Source: Yponomeuta sedellus
Lineage: Eukaryota > Arthropoda > Insecta > Lepidoptera > Yponomeutidae
DNA: 64,000 nt
Direction: 5' to 3'
NCBI GenBank assembly: GCA_934045075.1
Contig: OW203721.1
Location: forward strand, 24,562,181 to 24,626,180
The notes beneath the pieces were generated by a model, which was not told the DNA's origin, did not search any database, and worked only from the letters and a program-made list of their open reading frames with translations. Positions within the stretch are counted from its first letter, which is position 1. Each line of letters begins with the position of its first letter. The position numbers were made by a program, and so were the translations under genes. Below, piece after piece: positions 8,720 to 18,869 of the stretch.

Positions 8720-9580
8720 TTACGTAGACACAACATTTTGCAATGTCAACCACACTGTTTACAAAATTACTACACAATGACAAGAATGTAAGATGTAACG
8801 TCATTGATGGCTATGAAAGTCATTATTTTTAAGGCAAACTGCATTTTTGAACCCACCAGTTAGATAGCATTGATCATCGTAAGAGTGGAACTCCAAAAAC
8901 CCCTGGCGGAGTAGCGAAGCAGCCCCGTGGGCGACACCGGGCACCATTTGCATTTTATTGGCAAAGTTTTCTGGCCGCAGCAAGCCTATTTTTATGCTAA
9001 AGCTTATTCAAATGTACGCGGCTGTCATAAATCGGCAGAAGGGGTATTTTAGCGGCGACCAAGTTTCCCGAGATACACCGTGGGCGGTCCCGAGCTTATC
9101 AAATTTCGTAATCCTTCCGTCAATTCGACGTTTGTGCTGCCTCGCAATAGACAAAATAGATGGACATGATATTCTTTATTGTACGCACACCAGGAATTAC
9201 ACAACAGACTTACCACCGGTTTCTGGTACACTAACAAGCCGTTTATCTACTGCTAACAGCTGTCAGCTGGCCAAAGTGCTTACGAAAACACATTTGACAG
9301 ATATTAACAGTGGATTGACAGATTGTTACTGTACGAGAAACTGGGGATTAAACAATAACATACAGTACAATTCGTGGCCTTATTACTAACAGTGATTTCT
9401 TCCAGAAAACCATTGCCAAACAACTGTAATCTTCAATGACAACAATCCTTCGGTATCACTTTATACGTAACTTAATACCTGAGCTTAATACTATTGGAAT
9501 GATTGAAAGCATTGTACACACTATAATTGAATCTGTCTATGATTGAATGTTTCTCCTACTTTTGTAAGACAATCATCTAA
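8720..9580. other. Unassigned region with a 143-codon open frame
   Basis: The plus frame 8958-9389 has no recognisable domain, signal peptide or splice context, and an overlapping antisense frame exists. The block at 8880-9130 is GC-richer than its surroundings and does not match the window's repeat families, so it could be conserved noncoding sequence or an undetected exon. Confidence 0.3.
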
Positions 9581-9589
9581 TGTTTTGGG

Positions 9590-9805
9590 ATTTAAGTTAT
9601 TGATGGCAATCTTGTAATCTTATAATACGTGTAGGTAGCAACTAATGTATTAGTTAAGGTGACTTGAGAAAAAATGGTCAGAGTGGAGTCTTTTTTCTCG
9701 CGACCTTTTGCTCCCCAACACTACGGCTCATTCTGCAAAGTCTAATGACATTCTGCAAACAGAATGTAAATTCTTTACGATGAAATACGAAACTTAATTT
9801 GATTT
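9590..9805 (+). repeat. LINE family B 3' UTR fragment
   Basis: GATTGAATG/TTATTGATGGCAATC, GGTGACTTGAGAAAA, TGGTCAGAGTGGAG and AACAGAATGTAAATTCTTTA in the same order as 27480-27720 (+), 50822-50955 (-) and 61152-61400 (-). No coding part remains. Confidence 0.6.
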
Positions 9806-9884
9806 TAACAATTAAAACTTCTTAAAGTGACGCGAGTAAGATACAGTTTAACCTGGAAATTCTTAATGACTCGCGAGGCTCTTC

Positions 9885-10095
9885 TTCTTCAGGCTATATT
9901 AGTTCACTGCTGGCCGTAGCCCTATCCTAATGAGCATCATAACACCCTGTCTTCAGCTTGCGGCATCCAGCATCTGCTGGCGGTTTTTCGCAGATCGTCA
10001 TCCTACGTGGTCGGAGGGCGTCCTACACTACGTTTGCCGAGTCGCGGTCTCCACTCAAGAACACGTTTAAGGTTCGTCTGCAACGTTGCCGAAAC
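9885..10095 (-). pseudogene. RTE-like LINE C-terminal fragment
   Basis: Reads as the reverse strand of the C-terminus described at 51700-52290: the tail TTCTTCTTCAGGCTATATTA, then GTCTTCAGCTTGCGGCATCC, GGCGTCCTACACTACGTTTG and GGTCTCCACTCAAGAACACG. Not open as a single frame. Confidence 0.6.
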
Positions 10096-10182
10096 GTCGG
10101 GAATTAAGGTACTTTTTGCCTAAAAAGTAATTGCTTTCGATTACACCTGTTTACAACATTCGAGGAGTTAGAACACTATGGG

Positions 10183-10305
10183 CCAGTTTCTGAATTGAGA
10201 ATTTCGTTAAGTAAATATTTAACTGGAGTGCTGTCTCATTGATTTTCTCAGCAAAGAGCATGACGGACCGTTACTTAAGTATTTATTCAGCGAAACTTTT
10301 TTTTT
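10183..10305. repeat. Small MITE, truncated copy
   Basis: GGCCAGTTTCTGAATTGAGA and AAATATTTAACTGG, then CAGCAAAGAGCATGACGG, match the fuller element at 12163-12293. The right terminal repeat is replaced by an A/T run. Confidence 0.5.
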
Positions 10306-11730
10306 TTTACATACATTGACGTACATTGCACATACATTAAGCACGTACAATTCAATTCAGAAACAAGCCCTATGTTCTATAAACAATCATGAGAATACGA
10401 ATAGCCAAGTGGAGCACGTGCTTCACTCGATCTCCGGAAATATTAATAAGAAATCAATCAATCTTAGATTTTTTTATCATGGCTATAACACGCGTACTTA
10501 TACGCCCTTAGACGAGTGGCTTTTTCGAGCAAGAGTAAGTAGCTAATGTTTCAATAACAGGTCTGTGGGTTAGTGAAATCCGCGAACCTTTACAGGGGCT
10601 TTGAAACAAAATCGAAATCTCAATTGGACCCATCAAAGTTGATTCGAGTTTCGAGGGAGTTTCGAAGAGTTTCCAATTTGATGGCATTGTAAAGAAAAAC
10701 GAGTAAGACATCCTTGCGCTCTGGAATTGCATTGTTAAACCGAAGTGGGAAAGACATTGCTCTTTCTCTCTCTGTGTGTGGGAAAGTCCTGTAGTATCCT
10801 GAAGTACCCTGTAGAGGTAGAGCTACTCGTGTATGTATAACATGTAAGTTTATTTACCTAAATGGTGAAAGTAGAATCAGGCTAGGTGAAATAAAAATTG
10901 AGCAGAAAATTAAATAATATCACAAAAATTTCAAATAATACAAAACACATTCTACCCAGATTTTTGACGGGATTTTCTTATTTTTAAATATGTTTTAAAA
11001 AATCTATTTAGAGGCTTATTTAAATGTGTTACTTAGTTATCATGATTATTTATAATCAATGAAACTCTGGCCGTTTGGTTAATTCCAAGAACTATTTAAA
11101 TAAATTTGGCGATTCCCGACTAGCAAAACGAATAGAAAAGCAACTTCTTGGACCTTTATTGTACGTATAGAAGATCCATTAAGGGCGGAATCTCCGAACG
11201 CAGGATTTCTACTGGACTTATTTTAGGTACAGCGCGAGCGAATAGTTGGGGTAAAAGTAGGAAAAAATTTTGTAATCACGTAAATTCACTACTACTGAAT
11301 ACAATTTTTACGATGACATATTTTCGAGGATATTAATTTTATATTTTTATATTATCTAAAACTCAGTTTAGCTCAAATAAAACTAACTTTAGTTACTATA
11401 TAGACTCCTGTTCGCGATTGTTTTGTTGGCAGAAAAACCGTTTTAAAATAATGACCGATGACCTAGATTAAGAAAAAAAGGAGTAAAATGTATTTTAAAA
11501 CACGTGTTTGAGAGGTAGGTACGGTCGGAGAAGCCAGCCTTGAGCATAATGAAAGTTTACGTTCGTCATGTGGCTTGTCGAACTACTGGTCCCTTTATAC
11601 CAAAGACGAGATCGTATTTTCGTGATTGAACGTGTTACTGTGGACGGATTTGTTTACCCTTGCTTTTTGAAGGGTCTGAGTAAAGAGTCGCTTAACTAAA
11701 CGACTGATTAGGGCCAGACAATCAATCGCG
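10306..11730. other. No supported gene
   Basis: Short open frames only; a CT/GT-rich stretch near 10760-10785; AT-rich sequence to 11100. No known repeat family of this window was recognised. Confidence 0.4.
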
Positions 11731-11736
11731 ACAACG

Positions 11737-11980
11737 AAGCGCTCGTAGCCTAGTCAAACCGAGTGGTTGGAATCAATAGCTTGAGTTAAGCAACAACAGG
11801 CGCGGTCAGGTATTTTTCCGAGCGCTACTGTGCTTCACAAGACATTTTAAGCCGTTGGTGCCGGCTGTCATGTAATGGTAGTCGTTAAGCCATGTCAGAG
11901 GCCTTATGGGCGGCTTGATAACTTCTGACAGTAAGGCCCGCCACTTCCTTACAATCCTCCACCAGCAGTGGGGACAAACG
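11737..11980 (+). repeat. 5S-rRNA-derived SINE, internally deleted
   Basis: The head GCGCTCGTAGCC…GAGTTAAGCAACAACAGG CGCGGTCAGGT is followed directly by the body block TTTTTCCGAGCGCT, so box C (GGATGGGTGACC) is deleted. The body keeps GCCGGCTGTCATGTAATGG and CTTCTGACAGTAAGGCCCGC, and the 3' part is shortened to CAGCAGTGGGGACA. Confidence 0.75.
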
Positions 11981-12162
11981 TTCGGGTTCATATCGAAGCA
12001 ATCGCAATATTAAATTTCTTTGAACTAGACGGGCAGGCACCGTGCATCCGTTACATTAGTGAGATAAAGATTCTGAAGAGAAATCTGCATAGTTACAGTA
12101 ATTGCGGTATCAGCACTAGACTTAAAGCCCGTACTGTAACTTTTTTCAAGCCAAACTCTAAT

Positions 12163-12293
12163 GGCCGGTTTTTGAATTGAGAATTTCACAAAGTAAATAC
12201 TTCAGTAACGTTTTGTCACGCTCTTTGCTGAAAAATTCGAAGAGACAGTACTACAGTTAAGTATTTCCTTACCGCAATTCTCAATTCAGACAC
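12163..12293. mobile_element. Small MITE with AATTGAGAATT inverted ends
   Basis: TGAATTGAGAATTTC on the left is inverted at the right as GCAATTCTCAATTCA. Length about 130 bp, no coding capacity. A second truncated copy is at 10183-10305. Confidence 0.55.
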
Positions 12294-12312
12294 TATTTAT
12301 TTATTTATTGCG

Positions 12313-12366
12313 TTGCCATGGTAACTAGTATCATACACGGATTCTGTGGCGGTACGAAGTTCGCCT
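12313..12366 (+). repeat. Fragment resembling the left end of the Phantom element
   Basis: GTTGCCATGGTAACTAGTAT and GATTCTGTGGCGGTACGAAG parallel 4279-4330 over about 50 bp. Homology stops before the CACCTGGG palindrome. Confidence 0.5.
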
Positions 12367-12894
12367 GAATAGCTAATAAGTTATTTTATGAGCTACATAG
12401 TCGTTCCTCTGGCATTTTAATCTGCGTTCGTTCATATTATGTCACTTATCTGATTATTTTGTTTCCGTGATATGGCCTGTTAAAAAAAAAGTATTTTATT
12501 TCTTGTTTTACCTACCGCCTCCACTAGAAAGATAGGAACTACCTGTCAAGAGAGCGGTAAGTTATTTCCCCTCCATTTGAAAACACAACATTGCACTCAG
12601 AAATGTCCTGTAACTTTACAGAACTGCACATCCGACAGCCCGTCTTTCCCAGACGCAATATCTCATTCAGTAATTTTAGCGTCGTTTGAAAGATATCTTG
12701 TCCTAAATTGCCTTCAGCAATATTGCGATGGCTTCTACGATGATTGAAAACATGAAGGACGTATTCTTTTTCTCAGACATATTCACGCCATCAAAAGGAA
12801 TATTTGGGCGACTTTTATTGTACTGAATTACCTGTGTTATTTTATTTTATCTGAAATTTAAATACGTCTGAGGATAGGTTACAGTAACAGAAAT
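12367..12894. other. No supported gene
   Basis: Unremarkable AT-rich sequence; no repeat family of this window and no open frame of interest. Confidence 0.4.
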
Positions 12895-13085
12895 TATAAT
12901 GATATCAACATAACATTTACATACAGGCACAAACATTGCTTCTGGCCCCACACTAGGATACTTTGTGTCGTGGGAACATCACAAACATGTAAACATCCAA
13001 GAGCTGGGTTTTTTTTTGTCTCTGGGATTGACAACGTAGGCAGACGCTACGCTACAGAGGCCGTCTAACTCTTTGCATGTTTCTT
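12895..13085 (-). repeat. tRNA-headed SINE, (TAACA)n-tail family
   Basis: Minus-strand element with tail ACATAACATTTACATACAGG, middle GGCCCCACACTAGGATAC and TCGTGGGAACATCAC, and a decayed tRNA-like head near 13020-13075. A better copy is at 34610-34806; a 3' fragment in plus orientation is at 62565-62655. Confidence 0.6.
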
Positions 13086-13087
13086 CT

Positions 13088-13152
13088 GCTGGGGCACGGG
13101 TCCCTTTCTGCACCACAGGAAGGTTAGGCCATACTCTACAAGGGGGCGGAGT
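13088..13152 (-). repeat. 5S-SINE 3' fragment
   Basis: CTGCTGGGGCACGGGTCCC, AGGAAGGTTAGGCCATACTC matches the 3' end of the 5S-headed SINE family. Confidence 0.6.
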
Positions 13153-13294
13153 GGCCACGGAAAGACATAACTATAACGTACGTATACGTACTTTTGTCTA
13201 TTAATATTCGTATTTGCACCGGCTACCCTTATCTATTTCTCCTCGGCAAATTCTCCAATTTGAGGTTGCCTGGAAGAAATTGCTTTTAGCAATA

Positions 13295-13385
13295 AGGCCG
13301 CCAATTGTATTTGATCTTTTGTATCTGCCGTTTTAGTAACTATTTTTACGGTATACAATAAAGAATATTCTTATCTTATCTTATA
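13295..13385 (+). repeat. LINE family C 3' UTR with (CTTAT)n tail
   Basis: GCAATAAGGCCGCCAATTGT, then ACAATAAAGAATATTCTT and ATCTTATCTTAT. Same motif order at 17425-17515, 47800-47885, 48690-48722, and reversed at 15800-15845 and 46725-46765. Confidence 0.6.
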
Positions 13386-13605
13386 AACTACTAGTTGTGC
13401 CCCGCGGTGTTACCCGCAGTTTATAAATTTTCCCATGGGAATAAGATAATTTCCCGCAATAAAACGTAGCCTATGTCTTAATCCCGGATGTCAGCTAACA
13501 TAATACCAAATTTTATTAAAGTCGCTCCAGCCGATTAGACGTGAATAAGTAACAAACATACACACTCACAAACTTTCGCCTTTATGTGATTGTATAATCA
13601 GAGAT
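13386..13605 (+). repeat. Lepidopteran-type non-LTR 3' repeat
   Basis: CCGCGGTGTTACCCGC, TTTCCCGCAATAAAACGTAG, and the end CACACTCACAAACTTTCGCC followed by TTTAT. A second copy lies at 29915-30095. This end is, from general knowledge, extremely common in moth and butterfly genomes. Confidence 0.55.
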
Positions 13606-13796
13606 AGAGGAATTTATTGTATAATCTGACTTAAACACGGTTGTATTTTACAGTGACGTACAACGAGAAGCCAATCGAACAAAAAATATGAACGTGTTTG
13701 ACGTTCATTAAGCAATCATTTTGTTTTTACAATGAATAAAAGTAATTGAATTGTACTGAATTTGGTCGAACAGTAATTTACGAGCGTGTTGGTAAA

Positions 13797-13912
13797 GGAT
13801 TGTAAAGCAGTGGCGGGCCTTACTGTCAGAAGTTATCATGCCGCCTATAAGGCCTCAGACATGACTTAACTACTGCCACTAAATGACCATTACATTACAT
13901 TACATTACATGT
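13797..13912 (-). repeat. 5S-SINE body fragment ending in (ACATT)n
   Basis: AGTGGCGGGCCTTACTGTCA and AAGGCCTCAGACATG match the SINE body; it is cut at the CATTACAT block, which expands into ACATTACATTACAT. Confidence 0.65.
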
Positions 13913-14094
13913 TACTGCCATTTCATGTCAGAAATTATATAAAAATTATTATTATTCATTAAATTCATTTATTTCAAATATAAAAAAATCATATAAATTT
14001 GTTAGTAATTTTATACTAGTGTTAGTACATATTGTTCTTTTAACCATAACTATATTAACCATAATTATTTAAATATTTGTACATTTTTTTTTTT

Positions 14095-14465
14095 GCCTTT
14101 TTTGCATCTACTTAATGAGATGATTTATACAGCGTCCAGTGGCATCTTCACTCACACTAGATGGGTGAAGGGACCACTCCGACGCTGTAGTGCCTGGGAC
14201 GTGGTTTTATAGGTGGTGTAGGCTTGCCCAGCACCTATACCATCCTGACAGCTTAGCCGGCCTAGCCCACAGGAAAGACTAGTCAATATGTGCGGAGGCG
14301 AAAAATTCGCGGGTTTCCTCACGATGTTTTCCTTCACGGTTAGCGTGTGGTATTGCGACTACAAATTCGCAAAAGTACGTAACTTTGAAATTAAACAAAG
14401 TCATTGGTACATGCCCGCACTCGGGATCGAACCTGGGGCTCTCGCTTGCCAGTAACAACACAACA
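14095..14465 (-). repeat. tRNA-headed SINE, complex
   Basis: The minus strand near 14460-14300 reads a B-box-like GGTTCGATCCCGAG followed by the body (ACCAATGACTTTG, GTGAAGGAAAACATCGTGAG). The left block at 14095-14200 (GATGATTTATACAGCGTCCA) recurs at 33235 and 39660. Related SINE pieces are at 33840, 39425, 45460, 56465, 59075 and 59460. Confidence 0.55.
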
Positions 14466-14574
14466 CATTAGACTATGTCAATTCTGTTAATTAAGTTTCA
14501 AAAGACATCCAGAGAGAAAGGTGTTAAGTATAAGACCATGCAAACGGAGCCATGTCATGTTTTGAGTTTTGCCA

Positions 14575-14790
14575 ATGTCAGACTGAAAAGGTGTTATGTT
14601 TCTTCTTCTTCTTCTTCAGGCAATATTATGTAGTCCACTGCTGGACATTAGCCCTCCCCTAATGAGCGCCATAGCGCCCCGTTTTCAGCTTGACGCATCC
14701 AGCATCTGCCGGCAGTTTTTCGCAAATCCTCACCCCACCTGGTCGGAGGACGTTCTTCACTACGTTATGCTTACAGACTTAGAACTGGTC
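14575..14790 (-). pseudogene. RTE-like LINE C-terminal fragment
   Basis: Tail TTCTTCTTCTTCTTCAGGC then CCACTGCTGGACATTAGCCC, ATGAGCGCCATAGCGCCCCG and ACCTGGTCGGAGGACGTTC in reverse, the order of the RTE C-terminus. A second fragment of the same type faces it at 14985-15262. Confidence 0.65.
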
Positions 14791-14803
14791 ATATGCCGTT
14801 AAC

Positions 14804-14983
14804 TAGAGTCAACTTTCTCATGGATAAGGTAACGACCTTATCCATGAGAAAGTTGACTCTACTGGTACAACATTCACGGTTTGGGCTAAGGAGTCCAAAC
14901 TGTGAATCTTGTTCCATAGTAGAAGGCGTACAACATCTACTTTTGGAATCTAGGGACTGAATACTTAGTAGTATTCAGTCCCT
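14804..14983. repeat. Three consecutive hairpins between inverted RTE fragments
   Basis: Hairpin 1: 14804-14830 and 14835-14861 pair perfectly over 27 bp around a 4-nt AACG loop. Hairpin 2, near 14872-14904: ATTCACGGTTTGG pairs with CCAAACTGTGAAT with one mismatch. Hairpin 3, near 14952-14983: AGGGACTGAATAC pairs perfectly with GTATTCAGTCCCT around a 6-nt loop. They fill the interval between two RTE fragments in opposite orientation, suggesting a fold-back rearrangement product. Confidence 0.75.
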
Positions 14984-14984
14984 C

Positions 14985-15262
14985 CGGGATGGAACTCTGA
15001 AACGAAGTAATTCACCAGAGAACTAAAGCGATTGACATAGTTCAACGGATTAGTAAACTGAAATGGCACTGTGCGAGTCATATCCGCAACACCGATAACC
15101 GCTGGGGTAGACCGTTTCTAGAGCAGACTGTGAATCGGCAAACAAAGCGTAGGTCGCCCTGTGATCAGGTGGAACGACGACATTCGCAAAGCGTTGGGCA
15201 GTGACTGGAAGAAAAGAGCCGAAGATCGAGCTCAGTGACGTGGGGCTTGTGTCCAGCGGTGG
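14985..15262 (+). pseudogene. RTE-like LINE C-terminal fragment
   Basis: Nucleotides and broken frames follow the RTE C-terminus: VIHQRTKAIDI-like, LKWHCASHIRNTDNRWG-like, then the CCAGCGGTGGACTGATAC end. Stops and frameshifts throughout. Confidence 0.6.
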
Positions 15263-15643
15263 ACTGATACCATCTCAAACGTGAAATCACTTCGGGAGGC
15301 CAGGAGTAACATTGGTGCACTGCTGGCTTCCTGAAGAGACTGGTTTGTAGGAGTGACGTCACAGCCCTGCTACGTACAAAGGCCCAACTATGAGGCTACG
15401 TGCGAAAACCACAGGACAAACTGCGGTGAGAAAATGTCAACTTCGTGAGCCTTTTCACATGTTCTTCTGTCAAAACTCCAGCTAAGAGTACCGATGTACC
15501 GCCGCTTTTACCGAGCCCTATTCACATACAACACTCAATAAGTGAAAGGGCACTTAAAAATAAGAAGAATAAATCTCTCAGCCGCTCCGCGATTCGCATA
15601 AGTTTCACAAGGCTAGAATGAACAGAAGACCTGCCTGAAAATA

Positions 15644-15666
15644 TTAGATAGATAGATAGATAGAGA
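15644..15666 (+). repeat. (GATA)n microsatellite
   Basis: About five AGAT units, next to a TTTATTGTATAA block. Confidence 0.8.
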
Positions 15667-15789
15667 ACACTTTATTGTATAAAATATTACAACCATGATT
15701 CTTAAATCTAAGTAATGTTAGATTATAATTAGATTATATTAGAACTCTTTATTGTACACACGAGAAAACAAAGTATTTTATAAGGCTCA

Positions 15790-15870
15790 CGTATCTAAGT
15801 TTTGGCGGTCTTATCGCTAAAAGCAATCTCTTCCAGACAACCTTGGCATGGATAAAACTGAAAGATGAAG
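15790..15870 (-). repeat. LINE family C 3' fragment
   Basis: TTGGCGGTCTTATCGCTAAA and GCAATCTCTTCCAGACAACC; reverse of the CAATAAGGCCGCC block, similar to 46725-46765. Confidence 0.5.
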
Positions 15871-15962
15871 AGAGTAGTTAGGTAGCTAGGTGTACATAAA
15901 ATATATTGGAAGAATATGAAAGAATATTATATTATTATATCATATATTTATATACATACATA

Positions 15963-16110
15963 CATAACCTCACGCGTGTATTCCAGAGGGTAAGGCAGAG
16001 ACCAGGATCTTGACAGATCACCTTCGTTTCATCAACGTTCATGAGTCGTTGCATGCACGAACGCCGGTTCCGGGTACTTTATATCTTACCCTTTGCTAAT
16101 ACGTTCCCTT
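15963..16110 (+). repeat. Dispersed repeat, 'CACGCCTGTAT' family
   Basis: Second copy of the family at 743-930: CTCACGCGTGTATTCCAGAG, GTTGCATGCACGAACGCCGG and CCCTTTGCTAATACG in the same order. Confidence 0.6.
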
Positions 16111-16149
16111 ATTATATCTATATATTATCATAATTACATATCAACCTAT

Positions 16150-16350
16150 GTATGCCACCACTGCTAGGGCACGGGTCCTTCCTGCATCGCAGGAAGATTA
16201 GGCCATAATCCACTATGGGTTCGAAGTCCAGGTTGGTTGAGGATTGTAAGACAGTGGCGGGCCTTACTGTCAGAAGTTATCAAGACGCCCATAAGGCTCT
16301 GACATGGCTTCACGACTGCCATCACAATGACAACCGGCACCATCAAACCT
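16150..16350 (-). repeat. 5S-SINE, lacking its 5S head
   Basis: Minus-strand copy of tail, hairpin-like CCTGCATCGCAGG block and body up to GACAACCGGCACCATC; broken before the 5S-derived head. Confidence 0.75.
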
Positions 16351-16472
16351 TTTAGACGTCAATGGTATGAAAAAATACGTCATGTTACTATAATGAACTC
16401 AAGGCCCTGGGGGGTGAGTCTCTAAAATGCATAAGTTATTCAAGAGTCATATTAGTTCCGTAATGGTCGTTT

Positions 16473-16564
16473 CACGGGTTATAGCATTGCAGTGCGATTG
16501 GTTACTAGACTACTAGACTATCGGTAGTCTAGTAACCAATCGCATTGCAATGCTATAACCCGTG
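16473..16564. repeat. 40-bp near-perfect hairpin
   Basis: Left arm 16473-16512 (CACGGGTTATAGCATTGCAG…) pairs with 16525-16564 (…AATGCTATAACCCGTG) with one mismatch around a 12-nt loop. No copy elsewhere in the window and no target duplication seen. Confidence 0.8.
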
Positions 16565-16689
16565 CTACTTAACTCGGCGCCTCTCGCGATTCGATTTTCT
16601 TCGCGAGGGACGCTAATTTGGATAAGGTTATACCCCTGGAATGACATTGCACTGCTATTGCTTTGTAGACTACCAAAATGAGGCAAATA

Positions 16690-17420
16690 TCAACAATTGT
16701 CGTGCTTATTTCATTCTTTTGAAAAACTATGTACATCTAATTGCTACAGACAAGGAGACTGCTTTCAAAGCACAAAAAAGATGATTAAGAGCCATGTTTG
16801 GACTAAAAGCAACCGATAGTTGTAAGCCATATTTTAAAAAACACAATATATTGACGCTTCCTTCCTTGTACATATTAGAAGTAGCACTATTTGTTAAATG
16901 TAATGCAGATATTCTTAAACCAATTTCCAATGTAAGTAACAGAGTACAACGTGATACGAGCAAAGTTTGTTTTCGCAGGGCAAATACTGCTCTACTCCAA
17001 AAAAAGTATATTCTGCATGGGGACTACAATTTATAATAAAATACCTAGAGATCTAAGAGAACTTGACATACATTTGTTTAAATATAACTTGAAAAACATC
17101 TTACTTGACAATGTTACTATAGTGTGATAGAATTTTTGACTGAAAGACATTGACTCACGATCTAACTTGACTTTAACACAGATAATTTTACCTTAATTAA
17201 TATTAATTACCTAATTTAATTCTCTTTGACATGATTATGTATAATTTTATAGATTATTGCAAATAATGTGTCTCAGAAAACTTAAGACAAGTCCGTTCCT
17301 ACAAGGCGCTCTCTCACCGGAAAAAAATTGTATGTCTAAAATGGCAAAGCATGTAGGACACAACATAAAGTGTACCATCTTTTAATACGCATGTTTGACA
17401 AATAAAAATCTTTTATCTTT
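16690..17420 (+). pseudogene. LINE ORF2 C-terminus and 3' UTR (second Jockey/CR1-like family)
   Basis: A frame at 16794-17036 contains MFGLKATDSCKPYFKKHN, LPSLYILEVALFV and RRANTALLQKK; after a frameshift the next stretch reads YNKIPRDLRELDIHLFKYNL-like. This is the end of a Jockey/CR1-type reverse transcriptase ORF, as a different family from the one at 25-27 kb. The 3' UTR runs to an ATCTTTTATCTTTTAT tail near 17410. All upstream domains are missing. Confidence 0.65.
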
Positions 17421-17424
17421 TATT

Positions 17425-17515
17425 AGCAATAAGGCCGCCAATTGTTATTTGATCCTTTGTATCTGCCGTTTCTGTAACTATGTTTCCGGTAAAGAATATT
17501 CTTATCTTATCTTAT
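17425..17515 (+). repeat. LINE family C 3' UTR with (CTTAT)n tail
   Basis: AGCAATAAGGCCGCCAATTG … AAAGAATATTCTTATCTTAT, nearly the same as 13295-13385. Confidence 0.65.
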
Positions 17516-17520
17516 GTAGA

Positions 17521-17755
17521 GTCTGTGAGTTTTTAGAGTAAACCTCGGGCTCTAGAGTAAGCTTCGGTTTTCGCCGAAAGCAAACGAGTGTAATAGTACT
17601 TCCTCCTCTGTATAAAACGTTTCTTCACTATTTTGAAAAGTTGTGTATGGGTTTGTGTATGTCATTTATTAGTTCCGATATTTCTATTACACGAATATAT
17701 CCAATTCTACCCGATATTAGCCGAGGAGTATTCTAAAAGCTAACAGACTGTAGGT
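17521..17755. mobile_element. MITE with TA duplication, 'AGTCTGTTAGCTTTTAGAAT' family
   Basis: Left end GAGTCTGTGAGTTTTTAGAG and right end …TTCTAAAAGCTAACAGACTG form inverted repeats of about 30 bp reaching into ACCTCGG, and TA flanks both sides. A Tc1/mariner-like origin is suggested by the TA duplication only. A degraded copy is at 7502-7690. Confidence 0.6.
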
Positions 17756-17770
17756 ATTAGACTCTAGGGC

Positions 17771-18080
17771 CAGAGTGCTTAGTGCGAGTTTGACAGATCC
17801 AATCGAATAACTTTACTACCGCGTTAATCGAGCATTGAGTAGTGAGTATGAGTAAGTTAACCGTTCGAACTGACAAAACGCTGTCACAGTACAACTCGCA
17901 CTCGCGTTTATTCGTGTTTTAGCTGGTAAACGAGTTCATTTCTCAACGTAAATCATTACAACTCGCACTCAGCAATTTTAATTTCCATACTTGTCGCTAG
18001 GTGGCGCTTCCTCGATGCCATAGAAATATGAGTTTACGTTAACGCGATCGAGTAGTTAAACTACTCGCACGAAGCCTCTG
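17771..18080. mobile_element. MITE, 'GTGCTTAGTGCGAGTTT' family, copy 1
   Basis: Left CAGAGTGCTTAGTGCGAGTT is inverted at the right as ACTCGCACGAAGCCTCTG. The body matches 34226-34531 almost throughout (GAGCATTGAGTAGTGAGTAT, CAACTCGCACTCGCGTTTAT, GTCGCTAGGTGGCGCTTCCT). No coding capacity. Confidence 0.75.
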
Positions 18081-18089
18081 GTCTTCCGT

Positions 18090-18600
18090 CCGACACTGTG
18101 GCGGCCCCAGATCGCGGATAAATAAGTTCTGAACTGACAAAACTCGTTCTAACTCCATCCGCCCATTATGGATATTCGTCACGATCGCAACTTGCCAGCG
18201 TCTGGCGTTTCAATTGCGGATTTCTGAGGAGTTTTGCCTGCCAAGTTGTGCTTTTGGGCGTCTTCTTTGCTTGTTGTTTCCGCAAGTACGGCGGAGGTGA
18301 GTACCAACGTTTTCTTCGGAAATTCAATTTAATCAAAACTTGTATTCTTCCCGAAATGCCTCTCCTTCGGCGGTGATTGGCAATCAGCGCTTTGTGTTGT
18401 TTTATTGTCCAGTCCAATTCTGTGTATAAACAAGACTGATTCTTATTTATTACAAGCTGCCCTGGCGTACTTCGTGCCGCCATGGAATATCTACGTTTGG
18501 AATAGTATATTTCAGAAGCTTTTGCCCGTGGACTCCGTCCGCGTGGACTTTAGTTTTTGCAACCCGGTTCACTCCCTTAAGAGTTAAATTAAAAAAAAAC
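18090..18600. other. Unassigned, GC-richer block with short open frames
   Basis: A 105-codon minus frame (18483-18166) and a 60-codon plus frame overlap here; neither shows a known domain or splice context. Not called as a gene. Confidence 0.3.
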
Positions 18601-18604
18601 GTCG

Positions 18605-18865
18605 AAACACGTGTACAATCAATTATCATGAAGAGTATTTATTTGATGTTTGAAGAAAATTAGACAACATTCCATACAAATTTTGGCAACCCTTTTCGCC
18701 CCCTTAGAGGTTGAATTTCAAAAAATCCGGTCTTATTCCTTGCCTACATTATATGTAGGCCTCCTGTGATAAATTTCGGCTTCCTAGGTACAACGGCTTG
18801 GGCTGGGCGTTGATGAGTGTGTTAGTCTGTCAGTCAGGACTTTGATTTTTATTTATATAGATTAC
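18605..18865 (+). repeat. Lepidopteran-type LINE 3' UTR remnant
   Basis: TTTTCGCCCCCTTAGAGGTT, AAATTTCGGCTTCCTAGGT, GGCTGGGCGTTGATGAGTG, GTCAGTCAGGACTTTGATTT then a TATATAGATTA end. From general knowledge this order is a common non-LTR 3' region in Lepidoptera. Confidence 0.45.
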
Positions 18866-18869
18866 GAGT

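Noticed and set aside
8958..9389. 143-codon open frame as a gene
   Set aside because: No domain, signal, splice context or codon pattern; an overlapping antisense frame exists.
14804..16564. Hairpins as microRNA precursors
   Set aside because: Stems are too perfect, loops too short or arms too long for typical animal pre-miRNAs, and repeats or rearrangements explain them better.
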